A DNA stretch of 64,000 bases from an uncultured Flavobacterium sp. (GCA_937773775.1 CALJVL010000033.1:1-64000); one strand, 5' to 3'. Counted from the first letter of the stretch, positions 28,121 through 38,033 are shown. Numbers and translations: made by a program. The notes: generated by a model not told the origin, from the letters alone.

Positions 28121-28944
28121 GGTTTTGTGTTTTTATATTCACCTAATACCTTAAAGTATTCTGCCATTATCTCTAATAATGATTTTGCTTTTGAATAATC
28201 AGCATATCTTTCGAAAGTAACATCTACAAAAAAAGAATATTTCCAAGGAGTTTCAATTTTTGGCAAGGACTGTATTTTGGTTAAATTCATTTTACAGTCG
28301 CTCATCACATTCAAAATAGTTGCTAAACTCCCCCTTTTATGATCGAGTTCAAATTTTAAAGAAGCCCTGTTTATCTCATCTTCTGCCACAAATGAATTCT
28401 CCTTCTTAATTATAACAAAACGAGTCATATTATTTTTTATCGTCTGAATTTCTGGAGCTAAAATTTCTAAACCATACATTTCAGAGGCTGTTTTACTTGC
28501 GATTGCAGCGATCCCTTTTAATTGTTTCTCCTGAATTCTACGGGCCGTTTCTGCCGTATCCTTGTCTTCAACCAATTTTATGTTTGGATACTTTTTTAAG
28601 AAATCCATACATTGCAATAAAGCCATCGGATGAGAATGCACCTCTATTATATCTTCTATTTTTTGTCCCTTTAGCGCCATCAAGTTCTGATGAATTCTTA
28701 AATAATGTTCTCCTATTATATGCAAATCATTTTTATCAATTAATGCATAATTAGGTATAATAGGTCCCGCTATAGAGTTTTCGATTGCCATAACTGCCTG
28801 GTCTGATTTTCCTGAAAGCAAACTATCAACGAGTTCTTCAAAAGATAGACATTCATCAATAGTCACCTCTTCTTTATAATATTCTTGCACCACCTGATGG
28901 TGAAATGAACCTTTTATACCCTGTATTGCAATTTTCGCACTCAT
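28117..28944 (-). CDS. pheA: Prephenate dehydratase
   Basis: The start is placed at the Met at 28944 (MSAKIAIQGIKGSFHHQV). The open frame extends 13 codons further, but that extension runs back into the attenuator hairpin. The 275-residue protein has a PDT domain (SFEELVDSLL, AIENSIAGPI, NNMTRFVII) and a C-terminal ACT domain (DHKRGSLATILNVMSDCKMNLTKIQS) that normally binds Phe for feedback inhibition; the usual ESRP is QSLPK here. It converts prephenate to phenylpyruvate and is first of the four-gene operon. Confidence 0.93.
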   Translation of the reverse strand: MSAKIAIQGIKGSFHHQVVQEYYKEEVTIDECLSFEELVDSLLSGKSDQAVMAIENSIAGPIIPNYALIDKNDLHIIGEHYLRIHQNLMALKGQKIEDIIEVHSHPMALLQCMDFLKKYPNIKLVEDKDTAETARRIQEKQLKGIAAIASKTASEMYGLEILAPEIQTIKNNMTRFVIIKKENSFVAEDEINRASLKFELDHKRGSLATILNVMSDCKMNLTKIQSLPKIETPWKYSFFVDVTFERYADYSKAKSLLEIMAEYFKVLGEYKNTKP

Positions 28945-28960
28945 ATGACCACTTTTAAGC

Positions 28961-28990
28961 AAAAAAAAAATCCCGATTCGCATCGGGATT
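28961..28990 (-). terminator. Attenuator terminator in front of pheA
   Basis: On the minus strand a perfect 9-bp stem, AATCCCGAT (28990-28982) with ATCGGGATT (28977-28969), and a 4-base loop is followed by ten T's (28970-28961). It ends 17 bases before the pheA start and after the leader peptide, so it would stop transcription before the operon unless it is pre-empted. Confidence 0.88.
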
Positions 28991-29045
28991 GTATATTTAT
29001 AATTATCAATTTAATTTTTTAATTAAATAACCATACGACAATCCC
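28985..29045 (-). promoter_or_regulatory. Antiterminator pairing of the pheA attenuator
   Basis: The sequence GGGATTGT (29045-29038) within leader codons 20-22 is exactly complementary to ACAATCCC (28992-28985), the latter covering the 5' arm of the terminator. The two pairings exclude each other. A ribosome stalled at the aromatic codons leaves GGGATTGT free to form the antiterminator; a ribosome reaching the leader stop would mask it and allow termination. Confidence 0.82.
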
Positions 29046-29103
29046 TAGCTTCTTTCCAGAAGAAATAGTAAGTATTGCTAAAATAAAATCGGTTATTCAA
29101 CAT
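29023..29103 (-). CDS. Aromatic leader peptide of the pheA operon
   Basis: This 26-codon frame starts with ATG at 29103 and ends with TAA at 29023. Its residues 5-17 read RFYFSNTYYFFWK: eight aromatic residues within eleven, covering Phe, Tyr and Trp, the expected sensor of aromatic aminoacyl-tRNA shortage. It lies some 80 bases upstream of pheA, with an antiterminator/terminator pair positioned exactly as in classical attenuators. The peptide itself probably has no other role. Confidence 0.85.
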   Translation of the reverse strand: MLNNRFYFSNTYYFFWKEARDCRMVI

Positions 29104-29327
29104 TGTCTTATAGTTTTTGTAATAATTTCTATGCGAATTTATAAATAATTTTTAGCTATCCAAATAAAACAAAGAATTTTATCAAACAAAAAAAGAATTG
29201 TCGATAAAACTCGTTTTTAATTACATAATAGTCAAAAAAAAGCCCTCTAAACTATTATATAAGCAGCTGCGCCTAAGTGGCTTCCGTAACAAAAAGCCCT
29301 TGTTTTGTTAAAAATTATAAAACTTGA

Positions 29328-30569
29328 CTACACAGTTAAGGATTTTGAAAGCCATTTTTTACCTTCCGTAATTCGGGTAATCAGCATTGCTGAAACTACA
29401 TCTCCATTAGCATTCAACAAAGTAGCCATTGGATCAACCAAAGTACCAACAATCATCGCAGCCGGCAAGGCTTGCTCCATTGGAAAACCATAAATAGTAA
29501 TAGCCAGAATTTCGCCTATATAGCCTCCATTTGGTATTCCGCCTTCAACCACTGAAACGATAACGGTAATTCCTATAGCAACAATCAATGTACTAGGATC
29601 GGTGAAGTCTTTCCCAAACATCGCAAAAATAACAGCTATTTTAATAATTGATGACATACTAGAACCGTCTTTATGCAAAGGCGCTCCAAGTGGGATTGCA
29701 ATGTTTCGTATATGTGCTGGTACCTTCATCTTTTCGGTCGCTTCAAGATTCGCAGGAATCGTAGCTATACTGCTACAAGTGCCTAAAGCAGTTAATGCAG
29801 GGGTTATATTGTTACGCCAGAAAACTTTAAGACCATTTTTTCCTCCGGCCAAAAGGGCGTATAAACTAAAGAATACAACGAAATAGAATGCACCAGCTGC
29901 GTAATATAGGCCCAATGGTTTTGCATACGCTCCAAATAATTGTGGTCCAAATATTCCTACTTGATAAGCAAAATAAGCACCTAATCCTATTGGTGCTGCT
30001 TTCATTATGATGTGTAGCAATTGCTTCATCACTTCATTTCCTGAATTTAAAAAAGTTCTAAAACCTTCCCCTTTTTCCGCAGACCGCAAACTAGCAAAAC
30101 CTATCAGAAAAGAAAATATAATTAATGCCAACATACTTTTTCTTGAAAGTAATTCATAAAAATCGTTGGCTGTAAGCAATTGAGTAATTTGCGAACCTCC
30201 ACTTGCACTCTGCATACTTTCCAATGATATTTTTGAAATAATGATATCTTGATGGATTGGAAAAAGTAACACACCTATTATCATTATTATCGCAGAGACA
30301 AGGACTGTACCCAAAAATACTCCAATCACAACTACAAACAACTTGCCTAATTTCTCTGACTTCTCTAAACTCGCGATCGAAGAAGCGATAGTAAAGAAAA
30401 CTAACGGGATGATGGCTGTAAAAAGCAAATTCAAAAATATATCTCCAAGCGGCTTTATAACTTCAACCTCTTTTCCAAAAAGCAATCCTAATATACTTCC
30501 TGCTGTTATCCCGCATAGTAACCAAATAATACCACTATACGTTTTAAACAAACTCTTTCTTTCTTCCAT
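29328..30569 (-). CDS. Dicarboxylate/amino acid:cation symporter
   Basis: The 413-residue protein has about eight membrane helices and belongs to the DAACS (GltP/DctA) family: FTAIIPLVFFTIASSIASLE, the GTCSSIATIPANLEATEK serine-rich re-entrant loop and PLGAPLHKDGSSMSS. It imports glutamate, aspartate or C4-dicarboxylates with Na+ or H+. It stands alone. The stretch between its end and the leader peptide (29104-29327) carries the presumed pheA promoter but no other gene. Confidence 0.9.
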   Translation of the reverse strand: MEERKSLFKTYSGIIWLLCGITAGSILGLLFGKEVEVIKPLGDIFLNLLFTAIIPLVFFTIASSIASLEKSEKLGKLFVVVIGVFLGTVLVSAIIMIIGVLLFPIHQDIIISKISLESMQSASGGSQITQLLTANDFYELLSRKSMLALIIFSFLIGFASLRSAEKGEGFRTFLNSGNEVMKQLLHIIMKAAPIGLGAYFAYQVGIFGPQLFGAYAKPLGLYYAAGAFYFVVFFSLYALLAGGKNGLKVFWRNNITPALTALGTCSSIATIPANLEATEKMKVPAHIRNIAIPLGAPLHKDGSSMSSIIKIAVIFAMFGKDFTDPSTLIVAIGITVIVSVVEGGIPNGGYIGEILAITIYGFPMEQALPAAMIVGTLVDPMATLLNANGDVVSAMLITRITEGKKWLSKSLTV

Positions 30570-30731
30570 TTTTACAATTTTTTGCCTAATTTTTCGCTAA
30601 ATGTATCATTCTATTTCTAAAATACCAATCATTTTAATAATTAAAGGACCGATAAAAACTGCTATCTGATATTACTTAATAAAAACAATATATCAGCATT
30701 TTCTTTTTACTTTTGACATAAATAACACAAC

Positions 30732-31628
30732 ATGTCACTAGAAGTAAAAAACATATCCAAAAGCTATGGTGCACAAAAAGCACTAGACAACATTTCGTTC
30801 TCAATAAAAAAAGGCGAAATAGTTGGTTTTCTTGGCCCAAATGGTGCCGGAAAATCTACTTTGATGAAAATATTGACTACCTATATCCACCCGGATGAAG
30901 GTTCTGCACTGGTTAATGGATACGATATCACTAGTGAACAAAAAGCTGTCCAACTTTCTATAGGTTATTTGCCAGAGCACAATCCTTTGTATCTGGACTT
31001 ATACGTGCGAGAATATCTAGCTTTCAATGCTGACGTGTATAAAGCACCCAAGTCCCGCGTAGAAGAAGTGATTCAGTTGACTGGTTTAAGCACCGCAAGT
31101 CATAAAAAAATAGGGGCGTTATCAAAAGGATACCGACAACGTGTGGGGCTTGCCAACGCGTTATTACACAATCCTGATGTTTTGATCCTTGATGAACCCA
31201 CAACTGGTCTAGACCCGAACCAATTGACTGAAATTCGTAATGTGATTAAAAATGTCGGCAAAGACAAAACCGTGTTTCTTTCTACACACATCATGCAGGA
31301 GGTGGAAGCGATTTGCGACCGTGTGATTATTATCAATAATGGCAAAATTGTGGCCGATAAAAAACTAGATAGCTTATTTTCTGAAAATAAGGAGCAAGTT
31401 ATAGAAGTGGAGTTTGATTATAAGATAGAAGAACAAGTAATTGCCAAAATTGAAAACCTTACTTCTTATAAAAATAAGCACGACATGACTTGGGAGTTGA
31501 CTTTTACAACTGACAAAGACATGCGCCCTACAGTCTTTGATTTTGCTACTGCAAATGGTTTAAAAACATTGCAACTCAATCAGAAAAACAAAAATCTAGA
31601 GGACGTTTTTAAGGAAATCACCAAATAA
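30732..31628 (+). CDS. gldA: Gliding-motility ABC transporter ATP-binding protein GldA
   Basis: The 298-residue ATPase has Walker A GPNGAGKST, signature LSKGYRQRVGLA, Walker B LILDEPTTGLDP and the H-loop STHIMQ. Its length and the stretch SIGYLPEHNPLYLDLYVREYLAFNADVYK match GldA, the ATP-binding subunit of the GldAFG exporter involved in flavobacterial gliding. The gldF and gldG genes are not adjacent. Confidence 0.85.
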   Translation: MSLEVKNISKSYGAQKALDNISFSIKKGEIVGFLGPNGAGKSTLMKILTTYIHPDEGSALVNGYDITSEQKAVQLSIGYLPEHNPLYLDLYVREYLAFNADVYKAPKSRVEEVIQLTGLSTASHKKIGALSKGYRQRVGLANALLHNPDVLILDEPTTGLDPNQLTEIRNVIKNVGKDKTVFLSTHIMQEVEAICDRVIIINNGKIVADKKLDSLFSENKEQVIEVEFDYKIEEQVIAKIENLTSYKNKHDMTWELTFTTDKDMRPTVFDFATANGLKTLQLNQKNKNLEDVFKEITK

Positions 31629-31683
31629 AACATTAGTAGTCAGATTTATAGTGATCATCATTCTCGGTTTACGGATAAAAAGA

Positions 31684-31716
31684 AAGCTCGTTTAAATGAA
31701 TTTTAAACGAGCTTTT
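31684..31716. terminator. Bidirectional terminator between gldA and the lipoprotein gene
   Basis: AAGCTCGTTTAAA pairs with TTTAAACGAGCTT around a six-base loop, with A-rich and T-rich flanks. It serves the convergent gldA and minus-strand lipoprotein genes. Confidence 0.88.
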
Positions 31717-31736
31717 TAATAACTATTAACTTTAGC

Positions 31737-32327
31737 TTATGATTTTGGCAAAGCCACGCCAACAGCAATATCACAACGATGCCCCGTTTTTCCGTGAGCT
31801 GGATTAATTCCTGCAGCAGCATCCGTATCAGTTGACAATAAAGCGGGAACCGCTTGTTGCACAGAATATTCATTTGTTTCTTGAACCGAATTTGTCACAG
31901 CAGTTGTAGCGCTTACTGCCGGTTTTGAATTTAAAGGAGCTCCAACCGCTATATCGCAACGATGGCCACTGTCTCCATGTGGTGGATTCATTCCTTTTAG
32001 TGTAACTGTTTTGGCGGTTACATTCTGCGGAGAAGCTACTGCTTGCGTTGATTGAATTGAAGTTACTCCGTTTACAGCTGCATTTAAGGGCGCTCCAATA
32101 GCAATATCACAACGATGATTCGCCTGTCCATGAGGGGGGTTTATTCCAGCTAAATTAGGGCCTTGTGTTCCGGAAGCCTGAGTCGATTGACCTGGAGCTA
32201 CTGGAGTTGATTGCTGCCAAAAGGGTACTACATTAGTAGGCCTAGCTTGTACTGTAGTCGTCTCATTATTTTTACAGGATGTAATTGTTATGGCGGTTAC
32301 TAAGAGTGTATAGTATAAGTATTTCAT
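31737..32327 (-). CDS. Lipoprotein with three NPPHG-HRCDI repeats
   Basis: The 196-residue protein has a lipoprotein signal (YTLLVTAITITSC, lipidated Cys near 18). A low-complexity Thr/Ala/Gln/Val-rich backbone carries three copies of one motif: GINPPHGQANHRCDIAIGAPL, GMNPPHGDSGHRCDIAVGAPL and GINPAHGKTGHRCDIAVGVAL, about 60 residues apart. The invariant residues N-P-HG-HRCDI-G include two His and one Cys per repeat. The function is unknown; the repeats look like small metal-, haem- or ligand-binding units on the cell surface, which is inference only. Confidence 0.8.
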   Translation of the reverse strand: MKYLYYTLLVTAITITSCKNNETTTVQARPTNVVPFWQQSTPVAPGQSTQASGTQGPNLAGINPPHGQANHRCDIAIGAPLNAAVNGVTSIQSTQAVASPQNVTAKTVTLKGMNPPHGDSGHRCDIAVGAPLNSKPAVSATTAVTNSVQETNEYSVQQAVPALLSTDTDAAAGINPAHGKTGHRCDIAVGVALPKS

Positions 32328-32754
32328 ATATAAATTGTTACGGACTTAATTTCAAATGTAAGAATTAAAAACTAAGTAGCCTATGGTGACATGCAGTTTT
32401 TAGGCTCCCCTTGCGTCTGCAACTTAACATAGATTAATCACAATTTAATTTCTCTTGGCTTTTAGGAAAAAAGCTTAGGAGCGGTCGTTGTCCAAAATTA
32501 TGTATTCAGCTACCTAAGACAATAAGAAAATGTCATTTCAACAAATAAAGAACCACAACATGGGATTCATTATTCGTTGAAACGACAACTAACTGAGAAG
32601 CTATTATAATTAACAACTAGTATTCTATTAAACGGCATAACCCGTACAACTATAATTTAACTTTGAGCTCAGAAAATCCTATATGATATGAAAATCTATT
32701 TCTTAACCCTAAATTTTGAAACCTAAAAAACCCTGCCAATAGTTAAATGAGCTT
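32328..32754. other. Intergenic region between lipoprotein gene and metF
   Basis: No gene is visible. An imperfect 11-base inverted repeat (GTCATTTCAAC at 32532-32542 with GTTGAAACGAC near 32575-32585) spans an AT-rich loop of about 30 bases. I see no promoter that stands out, and nothing else. Confidence 0.4.
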
Positions 32755-33711
32755 CTAAAAAACCTTAGATGCGATTTCTTTAATATTCTCTGATTTTCCC
32801 ATAGAATAATAGTGCAGCACAGGAACTCCGGCAGCTTTAAGTTCCAACGACTGCTGGATAGCCCATTCGATTCCTACTTGCTTAATCTCTGCATTGTTTT
32901 TACAACTATCTACGGCCTGAATTAAATCTTCAGGTAGATCAATTCGGAAAATTTGTGGTAATATCTGTAAGTGCCTTTGCAACGCGAGTGGCTTTATTCC
33001 AGGAATAATTGGAACCATTATTCCCATTGCTCTGGCCTTATCAACAAACTCAAAGTATTTAGCGTTATCAAAGAACATTTGGGTAACCACATAATCGGCT
33101 CCCGCGTCCACTTTTTCTTTCAGTCTTTTTAAGTCGGAGATTAATGATGGCGATTCCAAGTGTTTTTCTGGATAACCCGCCACACCAATACAAAAATCGG
33201 CTTTATTATCGATATGCATTACATCATGTAAATACTTGCCTTGATTCAATAGATTAATCTGTCCAACCAAGTCCACTGCAAAATTATTACCCCCGTCCTT
33301 AGCAACAAAAGACTGTTCGTCTTTCATAGCATCACCACGTAATGCCATCACATTATTAATTCCTAAGTAGTGACAATCAACAAGTAAATACTCTGTTTCT
33401 TCTTTTGTAAATCCGCCACACAGTACGTGCGGAACGGTATCTACATTATATTTATGTTTAATCGAAGCACAAATTCCTAAAGTTCCAGGACGCATTCTAG
33501 TCAGTTTTTTGTCCAATAAACCGTTGCCTTTATCTACATAAATAAACTCTTCACGAGAAGTTGTCACATCTATAAATGGTGGTTTAAACTCCATCAACGG
33601 ATCAATATTATCGTATAATTCCTGAATACCTTTCCCTTTTTGAGGTGGAATGATTTCGAAAGAGAATAATGTTTCTCCCTTTGCGTCTTCTATATGTTGT
33701 GTTACTTTCAT
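32755..33711 (-). CDS. metF: Methylenetetrahydrofolate reductase
   Basis: The 318-residue FAD enzyme makes 5-methyl-THF for MetH. It shows FSFEIIPPQKGKG, VTTSREEF, LALRGD-type NVMALRGDAM and YVVTQMFFD, with normal length and TIM-barrel order. It is the last gene of the metH operon, 82 bases after the large metH gene. The gap holds only a short direct repeat (GAAGGTCGAAGGTCGAAAG). Confidence 0.95.
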   Translation of the reverse strand: MKVTQHIEDAKGETLFSFEIIPPQKGKGIQELYDNIDPLMEFKPPFIDVTTSREEFIYVDKGNGLLDKKLTRMRPGTLGICASIKHKYNVDTVPHVLCGGFTKEETEYLLVDCHYLGINNVMALRGDAMKDEQSFVAKDGGNNFAVDLVGQINLLNQGKYLHDVMHIDNKADFCIGVAGYPEKHLESPSLISDLKRLKEKVDAGADYVVTQMFFDNAKYFEFVDKARAMGIMVPIIPGIKPLALQRHLQILPQIFRIDLPEDLIQAVDSCKNNAEIKQVGIEWAIQQSLELKAAGVPVLHYYSMGKSENIKEIASKVF

Positions 33712-33792
33712 TATTATGTCTTAAAATTTGAAGGTCGAAGGTCGAAAGTCAAATCCATTACAGACTTCATGACTTTTGACTTTCAGACTAAA

Positions 33793-36474
33793 TTAATCTG
33801 CTATATTGGGGCTCAACCATTTCGTGGCTACTTCTTTTGGAATACTTCTACGTTTTGCATAATCAATAACTTGGTCTTCTTTTATTTTACCAAGTCCAAA
33901 ATACTTACTTTCCGGATTTCCGAAATAATACCCTGAGACAGATGATGCTGGCCACATTGCCATACTCTCTGTCAATGTTACTCCTATTTCTTGTTCCACA
34001 TTTAATAATTTCCATATTGTTGGTTTTTCTAAATGGTCAGGACAGGCGGGATAGCCAGGAGCAGGACGGATTCCCTTATATTCTTCGGAAATCATTCCTT
34101 CCGCTGTCAAGACTTCATCTGCTGAGTAACCCCAAATTTCCTTACGTATTTTTTCGTGCAAATATTCTGCAAACGCTTCCGCAAAACGGTCAGCCAATGC
34201 TTTGACCATTATCGAATTGTAATCATCTAAGTCTTTTTGGAATTCGTCCGCCCACTCATCAACACCAAAACCAGTAGTCACACAAAAAGCACCCATATAA
34301 TCCTTTTTACCAGAATCTTTTGGAGCAATAAAGTCAGACAAGGCAATATTTGGCGCCCCCTTTGTTTTTTGCGATTGCTGCCGTAGCGTCAAAAATGTTT
34401 GTAGTGCTTTTCCGTTTTCATCCGTTAGCTCAATATCATCGTCGTTGACTTGATTCGCAGGAAAAATTCCGTAGATTCCTTTGGCTGTCAGTTTCTTTTC
34501 TTTCAAAATAATAACCAACATTTCCTGCGCATCTTTAAAGACGGACTTTGCCTGCTCGCCAACAACCTCATCCGTCAAAATTGCTGGATATTTTCCGAAC
34601 AATTGCCAAGTTCTAAAAAACGGCGTCCAGTCGATGTAAGGAACCAAAATATCCAGATCAACTTCGATTACTTGTTCGCCTATTACATTTGGTTTCACCG
34701 CAGTAAAATTATCCCAATCCAATTGTAATTTATTTTTACGTGCTTGCTCAATAGTCAAGAAATTTTTGTCTCGGGAACGATTCAAAAATGTTTCTCTAAA
34801 CGCATCATACTCCGCCCGAATATCACTTGCATATATTTTTTTATCCTTGTTTAATAAACTTCCAGCCACCGTTACGGCTCTAGAAGCGTCATTTACATGA
34901 ATTACTGTTTCTCTATATTGAGGCGCAATTTTCACTGCCGTATGTGCCCTAGAAGTAGTCGCACCACCAATCATTATTGGAATTTTCATCCCCTTCTTAT
35001 CTAATTCCTTAGCGAGATGTACCATTTCATCAAGTGAAGGAGTAATCAAACCGCTTAAGCCAATAATATCTACATTGTGCTCTATCGCAGCTGCAATTAT
35101 TTTTTCGGGTGGTACCATAACCCCTAAATCTACAATCTCATAGTTATTACAAGCTAACACTACCGAAACAATGTTTTTACCTATATCATGTACATCTCCT
35201 TTTACCGTTGCCATTAGGATTTTACCATTTCCCTGCTTGTCACCAGCCTGTTTGCTCGCTTCTATATAAGGCAAAAGGTAAGCCACGGCCTTTTTCATTA
35301 CCCGTGCTGATTTTACTACCTGCGGCAAAAACATTTTACCTGAACCAAATAAATCCCCAACGACATTCATTCCAGTCATCAGATTAATTTCAATAACTTC
35401 GATAGGCTTCGCAGCCGCCAGTCGGGCTTCTTCAATATCTAAAAGAATAAATTCGTCAACCCCTTTTACTAAAGAATGTGTCAATCGTTCTTGAATAGTT
35501 CCTGAACGCCATTCCTGAATCGCTTTTTCATTACTTTTCGCATCTCCTTTTACATTTTCCGCAAAATCTAGTAATCTTTCGGTGGCGTCTTCTCTTCTAT
35601 TTAGAATTACATCTTCAACGCGTTCTAAAAGATCTTTTGGAATTTCATCATAAATAGAAAGCATTTCTGGATTTACGATTCCCATCGTCATTCCGTTTTG
35701 AATCGCATGATACAAGAAAACCGAATGCATCGCTTCCCTGACCGTATCATTTCCTCTAAATGAGAACGAAACATTACTTACTCCACCACTAATATGTGCG
35801 TGAGGCAAATTTTCTCGAACCCATTTTGTCCCTCTAAAGAAATCCAATGCATTCAGGCGGTGTTCTTCCATTCCAGTTGCCACTGGAAATACATTCAAAT
35901 CAAAAATAATATCCTGTGGCGGAAAACCAACTTTGTCTACAAGAATATTATAAGAACGCTGGCAGATTTCTACTCGGCGATCATAATTATCTGCTTGACC
36001 TGTTTCATCAAAAGCCATAATAATTGCTGCAGCTCCATATCGCTTGATCAATTTAGCATGATGAATAAATTGCTCTTCTCCTTCTTTCAAAGAAATTGAG
36101 TTCACAACACTTTTCCCTTGCACTACTTTAAGTCCTGCCTCGATAATATCCCATTTTGAGCTATCAATCATGATAGGCACACGAGAAATATCTGGCTCGG
36201 CAGCAATCAGATTCAGGAATTTGGTCATGGCGTATTCGCCATCCAGCATTCCCTCGTCCATATTAATATCTATGATTTGTGCTCCACCTTCTACTTGCTC
36301 TTTGGCAATACTGAGTGCTTCTTCGTATTTTTCTTCCTTAATTAATCGAAGAAATTTTCTAGAACCTGTAACATTGGTACGTTCCCCAATATTCACAAAT
36401 ACGCTGTCCGGAGTAATGATTAAAGGCTCTAATCCCGATAATACAAGGTTTCTTCTAGTTTCTGCTTGTGCCAT
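33793..36474 (-). CDS. metH: Methionine synthase, folate/cobalamin/activation part (split MetH)
   Basis: The 893-residue protein starts directly in the pterin-binding domain ([16 protein letters not shown]), then the B12 cap and Rossmann domains with the cobalamin-ligand motif [13 protein letters not shown] (about residue 440), then the C-terminal SAM-activation domain ([12 protein letters not shown]). The homocysteine-binding module is missing because it is encoded separately at 38034-39035. Together the two make the four-domain enzyme. Confidence 0.94.
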   Translation of the reverse strand: MAQAETRRNLVLSGLEPLIITPDSVFVNIGERTNVTGSRKFLRLIKEEKYEEALSIAKEQVEGGAQIIDINMDEGMLDGEYAMTKFLNLIAAEPDISRVPIMIDSSKWDIIEAGLKVVQGKSVVNSISLKEGEEQFIHHAKLIKRYGAAAIIMAFDETGQADNYDRRVEICQRSYNILVDKVGFPPQDIIFDLNVFPVATGMEEHRLNALDFFRGTKWVRENLPHAHISGGVSNVSFSFRGNDTVREAMHSVFLYHAIQNGMTMGIVNPEMLSIYDEIPKDLLERVEDVILNRREDATERLLDFAENVKGDAKSNEKAIQEWRSGTIQERLTHSLVKGVDEFILLDIEEARLAAAKPIEVIEINLMTGMNVVGDLFGSGKMFLPQVVKSARVMKKAVAYLLPYIEASKQAGDKQGNGKILMATVKGDVHDIGKNIVSVVLACNNYEIVDLGVMVPPEKIIAAAIEHNVDIIGLSGLITPSLDEMVHLAKELDKKGMKIPIMIGGATTSRAHTAVKIAPQYRETVIHVNDASRAVTVAGSLLNKDKKIYASDIRAEYDAFRETFLNRSRDKNFLTIEQARKNKLQLDWDNFTAVKPNVIGEQVIEVDLDILVPYIDWTPFFRTWQLFGKYPAILTDEVVGEQAKSVFKDAQEMLVIILKEKKLTAKGIYGIFPANQVNDDDIELTDENGKALQTFLTLRQQSQKTKGAPNIALSDFIAPKDSGKKDYMGAFCVTTGFGVDEWADEFQKDLDDYNSIMVKALADRFAEAFAEYLHEKIRKEIWGYSADEVLTAEGMISEEYKGIRPAPGYPACPDHLEKPTIWKLLNVEQEIGVTLTESMAMWPASSVSGYYFGNPESKYFGLGKIKEDQVIDYAKRRSIPKEVATKWLSPNIAD

Positions 36475-36544
36475 TTTATATTTTTATTTGTCCTGCAAGG
36501 TTTTTTTAAAACGGTGTAGGTTTAACTTTTTAATTCTTAATATT

Positions 36545-36690
36545 TTGGGCGTGTCCCAAAAAAGGGTTGGACTATTCGCTTCAAGTCCTCGCTACGTTTC
36601 GCTATCGCTACACTTCACTGTTGGCTTTTCACTGCTATCCATTACGCCAGCATTGTTATTTATCTGTCATTGCGAGGAACGAAGCAATCT
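36545..36690 (+). repeat. Dispersed intergenic repeat, family B copy 2, plus a TCATTGCGAGGAACG element
   Basis: The first part starts GGGCGTGTCCCAAAAAAGGG, continues GGACTATTCGCTTCAAGTCC with CGCTACGTTTCGCTATCGC, and ends TTCACTGCTATCCATTACGCC, the same framework as the copy at 20266-20430 in opposite orientation. It is followed by TCATTGCGAGGAACGAAGCA, a short repeat that recurs in many bacterial genomes. The 36475-36815 interval contains no gene. It separates the large metH from two unrelated genes. Confidence 0.6.
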
Positions 36691-36815
36691 CATCTAGTAA
36701 CTACTCCAACATCATCCTCATTTTTGTCAATCCTCCTTAGCATGAATGACAAAATCACACTTTATATTTTTATTTGCTTTGTGTGCACGGATTACAAATC
36801 CGCGATATCGAGATT

Positions 36816-37202
36816 TTAACCTCTATTCATACTTATGATACTCAAAGAAACACCAATAATCAAAAAAAGTATATTAACAATGTATCTAATACTCTCCTCT
36901 TTCTGCAACCAATGTTTATTTTGTAACCAAAGAAACTTATGATTTTGCCACTTAGTTAACCCCACATGGATTCCCCTTGCAGGAGGTTTATTGCTACCGT
37001 GAAAATTTAAATAATAAATATGTTTTTTTTTATATTCCAAACAATATACTTTCGAAAAATATTTTTTCCCCTCTGTAAAAAGCGGATGAGAAATATTGTT
37101 TTTGATATACCTACCACGTTTAATTTCTATTGTTTCTGCAGGAAGTGAAGTTGTCAAATGACCTGTATTTACTTCATTAGATCTCAATACTTCTATTTTC
37201 AT
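36816..37202 (-). CDS. Hypothetical protein with C-terminal membrane anchor
   Basis: The 128-residue protein is basic (pattern IEIKRGRYIKNN, KKHIYYLNFHG), with one C-terminal hydrophobic helix (IRYIVNILFLIIGVSLSIIS). No family is recognised. It is AT-richer than the met genes around it and sits between the two metH genes with the gene at 37337, suggesting a later insertion. Confidence 0.6.
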   Translation of the reverse strand: MKIEVLRSNEVNTGHLTTSLPAETIEIKRGRYIKNNISHPLFTEGKKYFSKVYCLEYKKKHIYYLNFHGSNKPPARGIHVGLTKWQNHKFLWLQNKHWLQKEESIRYIVNILFLIIGVSLSIISMNRG

Positions 37203-37336
37203 ATTTTAAATTTTAAATATCACTTCCAAGTTGATAATTATTCTTTAATTCTAGAAAGACTATCAATTATTAATTCTACCTCTCCCTTTCATAACAACAA
37301 ATCAAAAAGTCTTATCAAGAGTTCTAATTATTATTT

Positions 37337-37927
37337 CTAGAACAAACCTAAAAATTTCTTCCTTCTATGTTCAACATTTAAATCATTCTTAATTCCAAAA
37401 TCATAGTTGTATTCAGGATAACAAATTTTAAAAGCTCCAATTAAATACAAGTTTTCAAAACCACTTCTATCTTTTACAGGTGTAAATCCTAATTCTATCG
37501 ATTTCTTTTTTACAACACTCCATTTTATTTCTGGATTTACAATTTTATTTAATTCAATAACTTCAGCTATAGTTACAATTTCTTTATTTTCATGCATTTG
37601 TCGATGTTCCGATTTTATATAGTAATTACCATCTTTAAAATTTATATCTAAGTCACCATTCTTGACTTCAGTAAGCCAACCGGCAATACTTATAGAATAC
37701 AATAGTCCTTTTGGCAAAGCTTCAATTAGATCCTTAATTACCGATTGAATCAGTTCAATATTATCCTCTGGCTTTCCATCAGGATGTAGACAGACAGATA
37801 ATTTATCATTATTAAAACTGTAAGTCAACAACTTACCATACAGTCCACCATCCTTGTACTCTCCATATATCTTCGATGAATACTTTGTTTCTAACTTTCT
37901 TAATATTGCAGAATATTCTTCTTTCAT
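37337..37927 (-). CDS. Hypothetical protein between the metH genes
   Basis: This 196-residue soluble protein has no signal or membrane segment. The first part has alternating hydrophobic and charged strands (GLLYSISIAGWLTEVKNGDL), and the end is KNDLNVEHRRKKFLGLF. I recognise no family. Codon and base use are more AT-rich than in neighbouring met genes. It could form a pair with the small membrane protein downstream. Confidence 0.6.
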   Translation of the reverse strand: MKEEYSAILRKLETKYSSKIYGEYKDGGLYGKLLTYSFNNDKLSVCLHPDGKPEDNIELIQSVIKDLIEALPKGLLYSISIAGWLTEVKNGDLDINFKDGNYYIKSEHRQMHENKEIVTIAEVIELNKIVNPEIKWSVVKKKSIELGFTPVKDRSGFENLYLIGAFKICYPEYNYDFGIKNDLNVEHRRKKFLGLF

Positions 37928-38033
37928 AGTAACTTTCTCTATTTAACTCTTTAGTTCAATTTCAATAAACTATTTTTTACATTTAATTGTTAATATAATA
38001 TTGTTCTCAGACGCGATAAATAGCCTCTACGAA

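Noticed and set aside
28945..28983. Upstream ATG extension of prephenate dehydratase
   Set aside because: The 13 extra codons run into the attenuator stem and its T-run; the family starts at MSAKIAIQG.
32532..32585. Inverted repeat GTCATTTCAAC/GTTGAAACGAC as a regulatory element
   Set aside because: It has one mismatch, a long loop, no T-run and no placement relative to a promoter; it may be chance.
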